Assembly (NCBI RefSeq): GCF_900090285.1
Contig: NZ_LT607754.1
Location: 6,288,001-6,352,000 of the forward strand
Reading direction: 5' to 3'
DNA: 64,000 nt
DNA from: Micromonospora inositola
Lineage (GTDB): Bacteria; Actinomycetota; Actinomycetes; Mycobacteriales; Micromonosporaceae
The notes under the pieces were generated by a model that ran no database searches, was not told where the DNA came from, and was given only the letters and a program-made list of their open reading frames with translations. Below are positions 27,794 to 40,432 of the stretch, piece by piece. Each line of letters starts with the position of its first letter. Positions within the stretch are counted from its first letter, which is position 1. The position numbers and the translations under genes were made by a program.

Positions 27794-29758
27794 CTACCGT
27801 ACGGTCAGTGGCACCTCGATCTTGTCGACGTCGGGTGAGTAGACCGGCGTCGTGCTGTCGATCTCGATCGTGTTGGCGCCGGCGTGCAGCTGCAGGGCCA
27901 CGGTCAGGGTGGCCGGGATGTCCCAACCACCGCTGGGCGGGAAGGCCAGCGTGACGGCGTTCTGGCCGTTGGCCGAGACGGTCGCCGAGCGCGGGTCGTT
28001 CGTGGTGTAGCGGATGTTCACCTGGTAGGTGCCCGTCTTCGGCACGGTGACGCCGTTGATGCGCAGCGCGCCGCCGTTGTAGAGGCTGCCGACCTTCGCG
28101 GCGCCGGAGCAGTTGGCGCAGCCGGCGACCGAGGCGCCACGCGCGAGGCTGTTCGTGCTGGCCTCCGCCTCGTAGCTGGTCATCTTGACGGCCCCGTCCT
28201 TGGGCGTGACCTTGAACAGCCGGGAACCGTGCGACGGCAGGGTCGCTGCGATGCTGCCGTCGTAGACGCCGAGCTCCTTGTGCTGCCACAGGTCACGGAC
28301 GGTGGCTTTGCCGCCGAAGCCGAAGCTGCTCCAGTTCGCGCTCACCTGTGCCGGGAAGCTGCCCATGTTGAACAATGCGATCGTGTACGTGCCGTCGCCG
28401 TTCTTCATGCCCCAGACCTGCGCGGAGCCGGTGGGCGTCACCGGGCGGGCCGGGATGCCCTGCTGGTCGACCGCGATCACCTCGCGGTTCGTGAGCAGGG
28501 ATAGGCCGTAGGCGTCGAGCTTGGTGAGGTCGTCACCGGCGTAGAGCGGGGCCGCCGAGATCGCCCACAGCGTCATGTAGCTCTGCCGCTCGTCCTCGGT
28601 GATGCCGTCCATCTCGCCGTTTCCGACGTTGAGCGAGTCGAGGTTGTTCCAGCCGCCGGGGCCGGCCCAGGGCGTCCAGCCGGGTACGTCGTCCCACCGG
28701 ATCTTGACGGAGTTGTTCCAGGTCACCAGGGTGTCGCAGTAGCACTCCACGTCGGTGTCGATCCGCCAGCCGTTCGAGTACCGCTTCCAGTCGGCGGCGT
28801 AGTTCCGGTCCAGCGACCAGGACAGGAGAAACTCCATCGGGCGCCCGGTCTTGGCGATGGCCGCCTGCCAGGCGGCGACGTCCGCGACGTTGTTGTAGTT
28901 GTCGCCGCCGCGGAACGAGCCCGGCCCGACGCCGTCGAACTTGAGGAAGTCGTAGCCCCAGTCGGCGATCAGCTGTGCCTGCGAGTCGATGTACTTCTGG
29001 GCGCAGGGCTTCGAAAAGTCGATCTTGTATGAACTGTCCCAGCCGTTCGTCGTACGCAGGTCCGGGTACACAATGTCGGCGGTCGTGCATGCGGGGGCGT
29101 TCCAGATCGGCGTCGTGCCGTTGTTGTACGCGGGCTTGGCCAAGCCGACGGCGAGGTAGATGCCGGCCTTGAGGCCCTTGGCGTGAATGTAGTCGGCCAC
29201 GTACTGCATGCCGTGCGGGAACCGCTCGGGCGCGGCGATCTCGCGCCCGTACTGGTCGAAGTTCGACGTCCAGTTGTAGGTGTTCGACCAGCCGGCGTCG
29301 ATGTTGACGTACTCGTAGCCGTACGGCTTGAGCCTGGTGGCGAGCGCATCGACCTGCGGCAGCAGGTTGGCCTCGTTGAGCCAGCTCGCGCCCCCGTTCG
29401 GGTTGAGTCCGGGATAGTTGCTGGCCTGCAGGCTCCAGCTGCTCCACCCCATGTAGGGGCGGTCCGCGATCCCCTGCGCGGCCGCCGCGGCGGCCGCCTT
29501 CTGCGCGGCCGCGCGGTCGGCGGCCGACGGGTCCTTCGTGGTGGCGCCGGGCGTCGCGCTGCCCGGCGCGGGGCTCGGCTTCGGACCGGGTACGGCAGTC
29601 TGCGTCTTCGGGCCGGGTGCGGCAGCCTGCGCCGGGATGGCGCCCGCGCCGAGGGCCACGGCGAGGGTGGCGGCAAGTGCCACGCCGGTGCGGACCCGGC
29701 TCTGGCGCCGGGCTGGGGGTTCGACTCGCTGCGCGGTGGCACGTAACGGTGACTTCAC
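27794..29758 (-). CDS. GH27 alpha-galactosidase, secreted, with C-terminal carbohydrate-binding module
   Basis: 654 residues from the GTG at 29758, which has AGGAGG 7 nt upstream; the GTG two codons earlier is too close to that site. A signal peptide ends near AQAAAP, followed by a Pro/Ala-rich linker. The GH27 domain starts at RPYMGWSSW, with YVNIDAGW, nucleophile D275 in FLKFDG and acid/base near D336 in WRIDTDV. A beta-sandwich domain follows, then a CBM35/CBM6-like module from about residue 520 (YEAEAST... to the end). It removes terminal alpha-galactose outside the cell. Its upstream region carries the regulon promoter at 29969-30007 and a ROK relic. Confidence 0.92.
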   Translation of the reverse strand: MKSPLRATAQRVEPPARRQSRVRTGVALAATLAVALGAGAIPAQAAAPGPKTQTAVPGPKPSPAPGSATPGATTKDPSAADRAAAQKAAAAAAAQGIADRPYMGWSSWSLQASNYPGLNPNGGASWLNEANLLPQVDALATRLKPYGYEYVNIDAGWSNTYNWTSNFDQYGREIAAPERFPHGMQYVADYIHAKGLKAGIYLAVGLAKPAYNNGTTPIWNAPACTTADIVYPDLRTTNGWDSSYKIDFSKPCAQKYIDSQAQLIADWGYDFLKFDGVGPGSFRGGDNYNNVADVAAWQAAIAKTGRPMEFLLSWSLDRNYAADWKRYSNGWRIDTDVECYCDTLVTWNNSVKIRWDDVPGWTPWAGPGGWNNLDSLNVGNGEMDGITEDERQSYMTLWAISAAPLYAGDDLTKLDAYGLSLLTNREVIAVDQQGIPARPVTPTGSAQVWGMKNGDGTYTIALFNMGSFPAQVSANWSSFGFGGKATVRDLWQHKELGVYDGSIAATLPSHGSRLFKVTPKDGAVKMTSYEAEASTNSLARGASVAGCANCSGAAKVGSLYNGGALRINGVTVPKTGTYQVNIRYTTNDPRSATVSANGQNAVTLAFPPSGGWDIPATLTVALQLHAGANTIEIDSTTPVYSPDVDKIEVPLTVR

Positions 29759-29839
29759 AGTCACACCTCCTGGTTGGGGGGAGCCGGGGGTGGTGCCTGT
29801 TGCGACATCGCCCGCCGGGGGCCGGATGGCGCCGGTGGG

Positions 29840-29962
29840 TCAGGGAACGACGAGCGACTGAATACTCACGGCAGCCGCTCCGCGCGCCCACTCCTCGAGA
29901 GGCAGCGGCCATTGCCGCTGGGGGCCGCGGCGAAGCGAACCCGCGCCGGAGTCGGGATACAT
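29840..29962 (-). pseudogene. Leaderless 40-codon relic of a ROK regulator gene
   Basis: An ATG lies 6 nt after the TAGGTT box of the promoter. The 40-residue product starts MYPDSG and ends PLPLEEWARGAAAVSIQSLVVP. The intact ROK gene at 47775 also starts MY directly after the same promoter and ends PLPFEEWARGAATVSIQALVAS. The relic therefore joins the first codons of a ROK gene to its last 22, with everything between deleted and the frame kept open. It precedes GH27 by 81 nt. It may still be translated as a leader peptide, but no regulator function is possible. Confidence 0.7.
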
Positions 29963-29968
29963 GGAGGA

Positions 29969-30007
29969 AACCTAGAATCAATAATTAACTTCGTCAAGCA
30001 TTGATTT
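29969..30007 (-). promoter_or_regulatory. Regulon promoter-operator upstream of GH27
   Basis: Read on the minus strand: -35 TTGACG, 17-nt spacer, -10 TAGGTT, then ATG after 6 nt. The whole is overlapped by an inverted repeat with arms AATCAAT and ATTGATT and an inner CTTCGTCAAG. The core matches the sites at 44427-44456 and 47728-47762. The AT-rich patch stands out in a GC-rich region. A ROK regulator, most likely that at 47775, is the inferred ligand. Confidence 0.7.
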
Positions 30008-31431
30008 CCCCAAGTCCTCCGCTCGGCGCCCGCTTCCGGCCGGCACTGTCGAGTTCGATGCGCACGTCGAAGCAGGACCGGAGGATGATGTCGGGCGTCT
30101 CCTGGCCGCGCTGGACGATGCTGTTGTCCCGGAAGCGGATCCCGCGTGTGCTCTTCGCGTCGAGCGCGGGCACGCCGTCGAGCACGAACTGGTTCTCCGT
30201 CACGAGCACGCCACTGTGGACCGCACGTCTCTGATCGCACTGGGTGTTCCTCGGATCGAGGTGGATTGCCGGTCCCCCCGGTTCGACGAACTCGTTGCCG
30301 CGGATCGTCACGTCACGCACTGGCCCGGACTCCCACCATTCGGCGGCGTCGCCGGAGACGTAGATGCTGGCCATTCCCGTGTGCTCGAAACGGTTTTCCT
30401 CGATCAGCACGGCACGGCGGCTGGTCACGAGCACTCCGCGCGTGGGGACGTTGCGGAAGATGTTGCGGACGATCTGCACGGTCGGCGTCCGAGTGACGTT
30501 CTCCACGGCGGTCCACCCGACGAGACCGTCCGGCAGCTCCCGTCGAAGAGGCAGTCGCGCACGACAGCTCGTCCCGAGCAACCGGAGAACTGGGATGAAG
30601 TCGGCGAAGCCGGCGCTGTGCCGCCCGCTGTCCGGCGGAGCCTGGAACTGGCACCCCTCGACGGTGACGTCCCGGCTGGTCTGCGCGGCCACGCCGAAGC
30701 CGTGCAGGAAGCGGAACCGCATCCGCGACAGCGTCACCTCGGCACTGTCGAGCACGAGCGCGCCGGGGTGGTCGCGGGTCGTCGACCGCATCGAGTAGAC
30801 CAGTCCCAGGTCGGCCGGTTCGTCGGCGTACTCGTAGTCGATCCGGATGTCGCGCTCCCCCACCACCCGGATCGACCGGACGTCCTCGAAAAGGGGTTCG
30901 GGCCGCGCCACGTCCGCTGGGTGGCGGGATCGTGGACCTGGGTGTACGCGAGCGCGTCGCGCCCGGACCAGGCGACGACGCCGCGGGCACCCGGATCAGG
31001 CGGTAGGCCCGGCCTGCAACGACGCCCGCGCCGACCACGGTGGCATCGACGACCGTCGGCACCGCGAAGTCGAACTCGAGCCCCTCGATGCGTACCCGCT
31101 GCGAGTCGAGGACGGCGAAGGTCGTCTGGAGCCCGTGCAGGACGAGACGGGCGCCCTCCCCGGCGATGACAAGATCGTCCGTCGCCTCCACGAGCAGCGC
31201 CATCGACTTGACGCGGTGTCGCGGGTCGTCCCCCACCGTGTTGGACACGTACAGCTCACGTCCGTGCGCGCGGTCCGGCCACAGGTGGTAGGCGCCCGGC
31301 GGGAAGCGGAGCCGCACCGGGCCGGCCGCGGCCCGTGCGGCGCGCAGCGCCGCCCGGACGGCGGGCGCGGCGTCGGTGTGCGGCTGGTCGGGAAGCGCCC
31401 CGAAGTCGGTGACGTCGAGCAGTGCCGGCAT
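29994..31431 (-). pseudogene. GH110-like alpha-1,3-galactosidase, frameshifted and internally deleted
   Basis: From the ATG at 31431 the product begins MPALLDVTDFGALPD and continues FPPGAYHLWPDRA, the start of a right-handed beta-helix hydrolase that resembles GH110 (enzymes that remove alpha-1,3-linked galactose, as in blood group B structures). The frame is broken near 30980-30984, again in the G-run at 30893-30896, and a third time near 30590. Then a segment after RDCLFDG, about 100 residues in the family, is missing before VENVTRTPTVQIV. The C-terminal beta-helix part is intact to 29994. Three breaks plus a deletion make a true pseudogene more likely than sequencing error. It is the last unit of the operon after lacZ. 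Confidence 0.75.
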
Positions 31432-31471
31432 GTGCGTCACGCCCCGGCCCGGGTGACGGGCACCGCCATCG

Positions 31472-34405
<2,934 letters not shown>

Positions 34406-35182
34406 TCAGGTCGCGCGGGCCGGCAGGCGAAGGCCCGACATGCCCCCGTCGACGGCGAGCGACGTGCCCGTCACCGCGCCGGCGGTCGGCGACGCCAGAT
34501 ACACCACAGCCTCCGCCACCTCCTGCGCGGTGACCAGGCGGCCGGTGGGCTGGCGGGCGGCAAGCTGGCGCTTCTCGGCCTGCGGGTCGGCGGCGTTGGC
34601 CAGCAGCCGGGCCACCCACGGCGTGTCCACCGTGCCGGGCGCGACGCAGTTGACCCGGATTCCCTCGCCGACCAGGTCGGCGGCCATGGCAAGCGTCAGC
34701 GCGTGTACCGCGCCCTTCGATGCCGAGTACAGCGCCCGCTTCGGCAGACCGGCGCCGGCCGCGATCGAGGAGATGTTGACGATCGCGGCCGCTCGGGATC
34801 GGCGCAGGTACGGCAGCGTGACAGCGGTGGCCCGGGCGACTCCGGTCACGTTCACGTCCAGGACGCGTGCCCATTGCGCGTCATCGTTGGCCTCGACCTC
34901 GCCGACGGCGGAGATCCCTGCGTTGTTGACCAGGATGTCCACCCCACCGAACGCGTGCGCGACCGACGCTATCGCCGCGGTGAGCGAGGCGCGGTCGGCT
35001 ACATCGGCCCGTACCCCGTGGACGCGCGGGTCCTCGGGTGCTCCCGCCGGATCGAGGTCGAGCACCCCCACCCGGGCGCCGGCGGCGTGGAAGGCCTCCA
35101 CACAGGCGCGCCCGATCCCCGAGGCGCCACCGGTCACCACTGCCACCAAACCGTCAAACAACAAGAGTGCTCTCGCTTTCAC
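34406..35182 (-). CDS. SDR dehydrogenase, probable 2-keto-3-deoxy-L-fuconate dehydrogenase
   Basis: 258 residues if the GTG at 35182 is used; TTG codons at 35164 or 35161 are alternatives and give a more usual start ([12 protein letters not shown]). The cofactor motif is TGGASGIG at 17-24, with NNAG at 86-89 and the catalytic Ser139, Tyr152 and Lys156 (YSASK). The start region overlaps the end of the upstream fuconate dehydratase gene by 29 nt. In the known non-phosphorylated L-fucose pathway an SDR oxidises 2-keto-3-deoxy-L-fuconate at C4 using NAD. Its place between the dehydratase and FAH hydrolase genes supports that role. The sequence alone would only say SDR. Confidence 0.85.
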   Translation of the reverse strand: MKARALLLFDGLVAVVTGGASGIGRACVEAFHAAGARVGVLDLDPAGAPEDPRVHGVRADVADRASLTAAIASVAHAFGGVDILVNNAGISAVGEVEANDDAQWARVLDVNVTGVARATAVTLPYLRRSRAAAIVNISSIAAGAGLPKRALYSASKGAVHALTLAMAADLVGEGIRVNCVAPGTVDTPWVARLLANAADPQAEKRQLAARQPTGRLVTAQEVAEAVVYLASPTAGAVTGTSLAVDGGMSGLRLPARAT

Positions 35183-36512
35183 ATCCGCCCGGTGGGATTG
35201 ACGTCGAGGACGCCCATGCCGGGCCGTCGGGGTAGGAGTAGGTGGCGATGCTGTCATGGCTCATTTCGGCCGAGAAGCCGGGCTGGGTCGGCGCGACGTA
35301 GTGGCCGTTGCGGACGATCGCCGGGGCGAGGAAGTGCTCGTGCAGGTGGTCGACGAACTCGAGGACCCGGTTCTCGGTCGTTCCCGACACGGCCACGAAG
35401 TCGAACATCGACAGGTGTTGGACGAGCTCGCACAGGCCGACGCCGCCGGCGTGCGGACACACCGGCACACCGTACTTCGCGGCCAGCAGCAGGATCGCGA
35501 CGTTCTCGTTGACGCCACCGACCCGGCACGCGTCGATCTGCACGAAGTCGACCGCGCCCGCCTGCAGCAACTGTTTGAACACGATCCGGTTCTGCGCGTG
35601 CTCACCGGTCGCGACCCGGATCGGCCTGCCCTCAGGCGCCGCGGTGGCCAGGGCGGCGCGGATCGCGGCGTGGGCGAGCACATCGTCGGGGCTGGTGGGC
35701 TCCTCGATCCACCACGGGTCGTACGGGGCCAGCGCCGTCATCCACTCGACCGCCACTCCGACGTCCCAACGCTGGTTGGCGTCGACCGCGATCCGGATGC
35801 CCGGGCCGACGGCCTCGCGAGCGATCCGGAAGCGGTGGACGTCGTCGGACAGATCAGCGCCGACCTTCAGCTTGATCTGGGTGAACCCGTCGGCCACGGC
35901 CTGCTTCGCCAGCCGGGCCAGCTTCTCGTCGTCGTACCCGAGCCAGCCGGGTGAGGTGGTGTAGGCGGGGTACCCGCGGGCCTGCAGCGTTGCGATCCGC
36001 CCGGCCCGGCCGGGCTCGGCGTCCCGCAGGATCCGCAACGCCTCCTGTGGGGTGAGCGCGTCGGTGAGGTAGCGCCAGTCGACGAGATCGACGATCTGCT
36101 CGGGGGTCAGGTCGGCGAGATAGCGCCAGACAGGTCTACCGGCACGCTTGGCGACCAGGTCCCACATCGCGTTGATGAGCGCTGCGGCGGCGAGGTGTAC
36201 GACCCCCTTTTCCGGCCCGAGCCAGCGCAGTTGCGAGTCGTGGGTGAGGCTGCGGGCGAACGCGCCGAGGTCGAGAACGTCGGGATCGACGCCGACGACG
36301 AACGGAGCGAGCGCCTCGATCGCCACCCGGCAGATGTCGTTGCCGCGGCCGATGGTGAACGTGAACCCGTGCCCGTCGGGCCCCTCGTCGGTGCGCAGGA
36401 CGACGTAGGCGGCCGAGTAGTCCGGGTCGGGGTTCATCGCGTCGGAGCCGTCCAGCTCGCGCGAGGTCGGAAACCGTACGTCGAAGGTGTCGACGGCGAC
36501 GATCACGGCCAT
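35154..36512 (-). CDS. L-fuconate dehydratase (enolase superfamily)
   Basis: 452 residues. The sequence follows the L-fuconate dehydratase group of the enolase superfamily: [19 protein letters not shown] in the capping domain, catalytic KLKVG, metal ligands [15 protein letters not shown] and GEHAQNR, and the His-bearing [11 protein letters not shown]. It removes water from L-fuconate to give 2-keto-3-deoxy-L-fuconate, with Mg(II). Its ATG overlaps the FAH-gene stop (TGATG). The C-terminus is extended by about 20 residues ([11 protein letters not shown] and on) that run over the start of the SDR gene; family members normally end near YPDGPAW. That suggests the stop codon was moved by a deletion joining the two genes. 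Confidence 0.92.
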   Translation of the reverse strand: MAVIVAVDTFDVRFPTSRELDGSDAMNPDPDYSAAYVVLRTDEGPDGHGFTFTIGRGNDICRVAIEALAPFVVGVDPDVLDLGAFARSLTHDSQLRWLGPEKGVVHLAAAALINAMWDLVAKRAGRPVWRYLADLTPEQIVDLVDWRYLTDALTPQEALRILRDAEPGRAGRIATLQARGYPAYTTSPGWLGYDDEKLARLAKQAVADGFTQIKLKVGADLSDDVHRFRIAREAVGPGIRIAVDANQRWDVGVAVEWMTALAPYDPWWIEEPTSPDDVLAHAAIRAALATAAPEGRPIRVATGEHAQNRIVFKQLLQAGAVDFVQIDACRVGGVNENVAILLLAAKYGVPVCPHAGGVGLCELVQHLSMFDFVAVSGTTENRVLEFVDHLHEHFLAPAIVRNGHYVAPTQPGFSAEMSHDSIATYSYPDGPAWASSTSIPPGGCESESTLVV

Positions 36513-37351
36513 CAGGCGCTCCTCAGGAGCGAACGCTGCCGGCCGAGACCGTCGATTCCGACCTCCATCACGTCACCCGGCGCCAGGTACGGGAAGCGGC
36601 CGGAGAGCGCCACACCCTGCGGCGTGCCGGTGTTGATGAGGTCCCCCGGATCCAGGACGGAGTACTGGGACAGGTGCCACACCAGGTATGCCACGTCGAA
36701 GATCATGTCTTTGGTGGAGGAGTCCTGCCGAATGTCGTCGTTGACCCATGAGCGCAGCCGCAGCGCCTGCGGGTCGGTGATCTCGTCGGGCGTCACCAGC
36801 CACGGTCCGAGCGGCTGGAAGGTTTCGCACGACTTGCCCTTCGACCACTGCCCGCCCGACCGCGCGAGCTGAAAGTCCCGCTCTGACACGTCGTTGGACA
36901 GTACGAACCCGGCGATGTGCGCGAGCGCGTCCGCAGGGGAGGACAGGTACCGGGCGCGCCGGCCGATCACCACGCCCAGCTCGACCTCCCAGTCGGTCTT
37001 CGCCGATCCCCGCGGGATCAGCACGTCGTCGAACGGGCCGACCACGGTGTTCGGGGCCTTGTAGAAGATGATCGGCGTGGTGGGCGGCTGTGCGCCGGAC
37101 TCGGCCGCGTGGGCGGCGTAGTTCTGGCCGACGCAGAGGATCACGCCGGGGCGCGCGATCGGTGCCCCGATTCGCTGTCGCGCGATGTCGATCTCGGGCA
37201 GGCCGGTCGCATCGCCTACGCGCCGGAGCCCGTCCGACGCGAAGAACGCCGGGTCGAGATCGGCGGCGACCGACGACAGATCGAAGTGACGGCCGTCGGC
37301 GTACAGAACGGGCTTCTCCTCCCCCACCGGTCCAACCCGCATGAGCTTCAA
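36512..37351 (-). CDS. FAH-family hydrolase, probable 2,4-diketo-3-deoxy-L-fuconate hydrolase
   Basis: 279 residues from the TTG at 37351, which has GGAGG 7 nt upstream and overlaps the lactonase stop (TTGA); an ATG at 37342 is the alternative. The fumarylacetoacetate hydrolase fold is clear: [25 protein letters not shown] with the metal-binding acidic residues, and [12 protein letters not shown]. In the L-fucose pathway this family splits 2,4-diketo-3-deoxy-L-fuconate into pyruvate and L-lactate. The operon position next to the dehydratase and SDR supports that reaction. It is cytoplasmic and Mg(II)-dependent by family. Confidence 0.9.
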   Translation of the reverse strand: MKLMRVGPVGEEKPVLYADGRHFDLSSVAADLDPAFFASDGLRRVGDATGLPEIDIARQRIGAPIARPGVILCVGQNYAAHAAESGAQPPTTPIIFYKAPNTVVGPFDDVLIPRGSAKTDWEVELGVVIGRRARYLSSPADALAHIAGFVLSNDVSERDFQLARSGGQWSKGKSCETFQPLGPWLVTPDEITDPQALRLRSWVNDDIRQDSSTKDMIFDVAYLVWHLSQYSVLDPGDLINTGTPQGVALSGRFPYLAPGDVMEVGIDGLGRQRSLLRSA

Positions 37352-38196
37352 GAGCCAACCTCCAGACGATAGGTACGGATCGCGGTGCCGGCCGCGACGG
37401 CGGCCCGCTCGCCTGCCGACAGCTCGCTCAGGCAACTGCCGATCGCCTCCAGGGCAGCGGGGTACGAGGCGACGAGTTCGCAGACCGGCCAGTCGGAGCC
37501 GACCATGAGCCGTTCGGGACCGAACAGGTCCAGGGCGGCATCGACGTACGGCCGGATGGTGGAGACGCTCCACCCGGGGCCGGCCTCGGTCAGCAGACCG
37601 GACAGCTTCGCCACGACGTTGCCACAGGCGGCCAGTCCTGCCACGGCCGCGCGCCACTCGGCGAACCCCTCGGCTCCCGCGCCGATCCGCGGCTTGCCGA
37701 GGTGGTCGAGCACGAAGACGGTGCCCGGGGTGGCGCGCGCCGCCGCGGCGCTGGCGGGCAACTGTCCGACCCGGACGATCAGGTCGTAGGTCAACCCCGC
37801 TGCGCCGATGGTGGCCAGCGCCGCCCGCACGTCCGCGCGGGCGAGGAACGCCGGGTCGTCGACGCCCTGCACCTGGTCGCGGATACCGACGAGTTTCGCT
37901 GCGCCGGGCAGGCCGCGGTAGCCGGCCAGGGTGGCGGACAGGTCCGGATCGGTGAGGGACGCCCAGCCGACCACGCCCGCGATGTGCGGAGTGGCAGCGG
38001 CCAAGGCGAGGAACGCGGCGGTTTCGGCGGCGTCGCAGCGGCCCGCCTCGACCAGAACACCAGCCGCGACGCCTGCCCCCGCCAGCCGGGGCGTGAGGTC
38101 GGCGACCGTGTAATCGCGCCGGATCGCCGCCAGACCCGGCGCGGCGAGCCACGGGTAGTCGGCGGTCCACAAGTGGTGGTGCGCATCGACGATCAC
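37348..38196 (-). CDS. Amidohydrolase-2 family lactonase, probable L-fuconolactonase
   Basis: 282 residues from the GTG at 38196, which overlaps the aldo/keto reductase stop by 4 nt and begins VIVDAHHHLW, the usual start of the family with its metal-binding histidines. Other family marks are HLGKPRI and GSDWPVC near the C-terminus. Related enzymes hydrolyse L-fucono-, L-rhamnono- or galactonolactones and 4-sulfomuconolactone. In this operon it most likely converts L-fucono-1,5-lactone to L-fuconate. Upstream GGAGGAGG is about 10 nt from the start, so coupling to the preceding gene probably aids translation. Confidence 0.9.
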   Translation of the reverse strand: MIVDAHHHLWTADYPWLAAPGLAAIRRDYTVADLTPRLAGAGVAAGVLVEAGRCDAAETAAFLALAAATPHIAGVVGWASLTDPDLSATLAGYRGLPGAAKLVGIRDQVQGVDDPAFLARADVRAALATIGAAGLTYDLIVRVGQLPASAAAARATPGTVFVLDHLGKPRIGAGAEGFAEWRAAVAGLAACGNVVAKLSGLLTEAGPGWSVSTIRPYVDAALDLFGPERLMVGSDWPVCELVASYPAALEAIGSCLSELSAGERAAVAAGTAIRTYRLEVGS

Positions 38197-39170
38197 GGTG
38201 TGGGCACCTCCTCCGGCAGCAGGCCGTCCTTCTTCAGATCGGCCCACATGGCGTCCGGGATCTCCCATTCGAACATGTCGGCGTTGTCGGTGATCTGCTC
38301 TGGATCCCTGGCGCCGACCACGACGCTGGCGACGGCCGGATGGCCGAGCGGGAACTGGATCGCCGCCGCCCGCAGTGGCACCCCGTGCCGCTCGCACACC
38401 GCCCGGATCGCCAGCGCCCGATCGATCAGACTCCGCTCGGCCGGGGCGTAGTCGTAGTGGGCGCCCGGCGTCGGATCGGCGAGCAGCCCCGAGTTGTACA
38501 CCCCGGCCGCGAGAACAGAAATGCCTTTCTCCAGGCACAGCGGCAACAGCTCGGCCAGCCCTGACTGATCCAGCAGCGTGTACCGCCCCGCGAGCATGAA
38601 ACAGTCGAAGTCACCGGCCCGAGCGAGATCGACCAGCATCTCCGCCTGATTCATACCTGCGCTGACCGCGCCGATGTCGCCCCGCGCACGCAACTCGGCC
38701 AGCGCCGGGTAGGCCCCGCTCACCGCCTCGTCGAAATGGTGGTCCGGGTCGTGAATGTGCGCAATGTCGACCCGGGCCAGACCCAGCCGCTGCAGGCTCT
38801 CCGCGTGCGAACGCAGCACCCCGTCGAACGAAAAATCGAAGACCGGACTGAGCTCGCTCGGCTCCACCCAGAACTCCTGCTCCGGGGCACCGCCCGGCAC
38901 GAGCAGCCGGCCGACCTTGGTCGACAGCGTGAACTCCTCGCGCGGCTTGCCCGACAGCACCGCGCCGGCCCGGCGCTCGGAAAGGCCGCAGCCGTAGAGC
39001 GGGGCGGTGTCGAAGTAGCGCAGCCCAAGGTTCCAGGCCGCCTCGACCGTGGCCCTGGCAAGCTCGTCGCCGACGGCGGTGAACAGTCCCCCGATCGGTG
39101 CGAGCCCGAAGCCCAGCCGGGTCACCTCCACCTCGGTACGCCCCAGCCGGACCCTTTCGGTCGCTTTCAC
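38193..39170 (-). CDS. Aldo/keto reductase, probable L-fucose (L-galactose-type) 1-dehydrogenase
   Basis: 325 residues from a GTG with GGAGGG close upstream. Aldo/keto reductase motifs are FDTAPLYGCGLSE with catalytic Asp and Tyr, the Lys in LSTKVGR, and HIHDPDHH near the active site His. This subgroup includes L-fucose, D-threo-aldose and pyridoxal 4-dehydrogenases. Its stop overlaps the lactonase start, so the pair should oxidise a sugar to its lactone and then open it. L-fucose is the expected substrate. The Cys/His-rich loops show no extra domain. The relic at 7044 belongs to another branch of the same superfamily. Confidence 0.88.
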   Translation of the reverse strand: MKATERVRLGRTEVEVTRLGFGLAPIGGLFTAVGDELARATVEAAWNLGLRYFDTAPLYGCGLSERRAGAVLSGKPREEFTLSTKVGRLLVPGGAPEQEFWVEPSELSPVFDFSFDGVLRSHAESLQRLGLARVDIAHIHDPDHHFDEAVSGAYPALAELRARGDIGAVSAGMNQAEMLVDLARAGDFDCFMLAGRYTLLDQSGLAELLPLCLEKGISVLAAGVYNSGLLADPTPGAHYDYAPAERSLIDRALAIRAVCERHGVPLRAAAIQFPLGHPAVASVVVGARDPEQITDNADMFEWEIPDAMWADLKKDGLLPEEVPTP

Positions 39171-39222
39171 GCGCCCTCCTGCGAACCGTGGATCAGTCGT
39201 GGGTTGACGCAGAATGGCGTGG

Positions 39223-40320
39223 TCACGCGACTCTCCTGTCCTCGACCGCGTCCCGGTCCCAGTCGATGCCGAGGCCGGGGGCGGTCGGCGCGAGAGCGTG
39301 GCCGTCGGCGACGGCGATCTCGGACCGGGTTACCGCCCGCAGCTGCGGGATGTACTCGAGGTACCGACTGTTGGGCACCGCGGCGCACAGGCTCACGTGC
39401 AGCTCCATGAGGAAGTGCGGGCACACTGCCACGTTGCACGCCTCTGCCAGGTGAGCGACCTTGAGCCAGGGGGTGATTCCGCCGACCCGGGCGACGTCGA
39501 CCTGGATGATGCCCGCAGCCTGGCGGCGCAGGTATTCGGCGAACTGCCCGATCGAGTACATCGACTCGCCAACGGCGATCGGGATACTCGTCGAGTGGGC
39601 GAGCAGCTCGTGCCCGGCGACGTCGTCGGCAGGCAGCGGCTCCTCGAACCAGGCGAGCCCGTACGGTTCGAGCAGCCGCGCCCGGCGGATCGCCTCCGCG
39701 GTGGTGAGCGACTGGTTGGCGTCGACCATCACGTCGAGCCGGGCGCCCACGGCGGCTCGGACCGCAGCGATCCGCTCAGTGTCCTCCGCCGGGTCGAGCT
39801 TGCCCACCTTCAGCTTGACGCCCGGCCAGCCGGCCGCCTGGGACGCCTTCGCCCCGGCGACCAGCTCCTCGGTGCTGAGCTGCAGCCAGCCGCCCTCGGT
39901 GTCATAGAGCGGGATGCGGTCCTTGGCCCCGCCGGCCAGCACCGACAGGGGCAGCCCGGCGGCCTTGGCGCGCAGATCCCACAGGGCGGTGTCGACAGCG
40001 GCCAGGGCCAGTGAGGTGATCGCGCCGACGGCGGTGGCGCGGGTGCTGGCGTAGAGATCACGCCAAACCGCCTCCACCCGGGCCGCGTCCAGGCCGATCA
40101 GGCGGGGCACCAGATGGTCGCGCAGGAGCGCGAGCACAGCGGTGCCGCCGGTCCCGATGGTGTACGAGTAGCCGGTACCCTGCTGGCCGTCGGCCGTGCG
40201 GATCTCGACGAAAACCGTCTCCTGCTTGACGAACGCCTGCACCGCATCCGTGCGGACGGTCTCGACGGCGATATCGACCAGGTACGCCTCGGCATGCGTG
40301 ATCGGGGACCTCACTGGCAT
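39223..40320 (-). CDS. Second enolase-superfamily acid-sugar dehydratase, substrate uncertain
   Basis: 365 residues from the ATG at 40320; a longer frame to 40401 lacks a good ribosome binding site. The mandelate racemase/muconate lactonising fold is shown by VKLKVGK (catalytic Lys pair), DANQSLT, WFEEPLPADD and VGESMYS (metal ligands), with CPHFLMELH on the opposite side. It is only distantly similar to the fuconate dehydratase at 35154 and lacks that protein's capping-domain signature. It may dehydrate another aldonate from the same glycan, such as a galactonate, or be a racemase/epimerase. It lies between the binding-protein gene and the fucose genes in the same orientation. Confidence 0.85.
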   Translation of the reverse strand: MPVRSPITHAEAYLVDIAVETVRTDAVQAFVKQETVFVEIRTADGQQGTGYSYTIGTGGTAVLALLRDHLVPRLIGLDAARVEAVWRDLYASTRATAVGAITSLALAAVDTALWDLRAKAAGLPLSVLAGGAKDRIPLYDTEGGWLQLSTEELVAGAKASQAAGWPGVKLKVGKLDPAEDTERIAAVRAAVGARLDVMVDANQSLTTAEAIRRARLLEPYGLAWFEEPLPADDVAGHELLAHSTSIPIAVGESMYSIGQFAEYLRRQAAGIIQVDVARVGGITPWLKVAHLAEACNVAVCPHFLMELHVSLCAAVPNSRYLEYIPQLRAVTRSEIAVADGHALAPTAPGLGIDWDRDAVEDRRVA

Positions 40321-40432
40321 CTCAGGTACTCCGCTGGTGGTGGTACGGAACACCGGCGTGCCCAGCCGGCCGTCGCCGGCCGCAGCGGCCTGGGCCTGCA
40401 CTGCGACCGGCGCCGACCAGCTGGGCGCGGTG

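Noticed and set aside
36512..38170. 552-codon frame extending the FAH hydrolase upstream
   Set aside because: Its first half overlaps the lactonase gene in another frame and is Arg-rich. The FAH domain starts at 37351 behind a good ribosome binding site.
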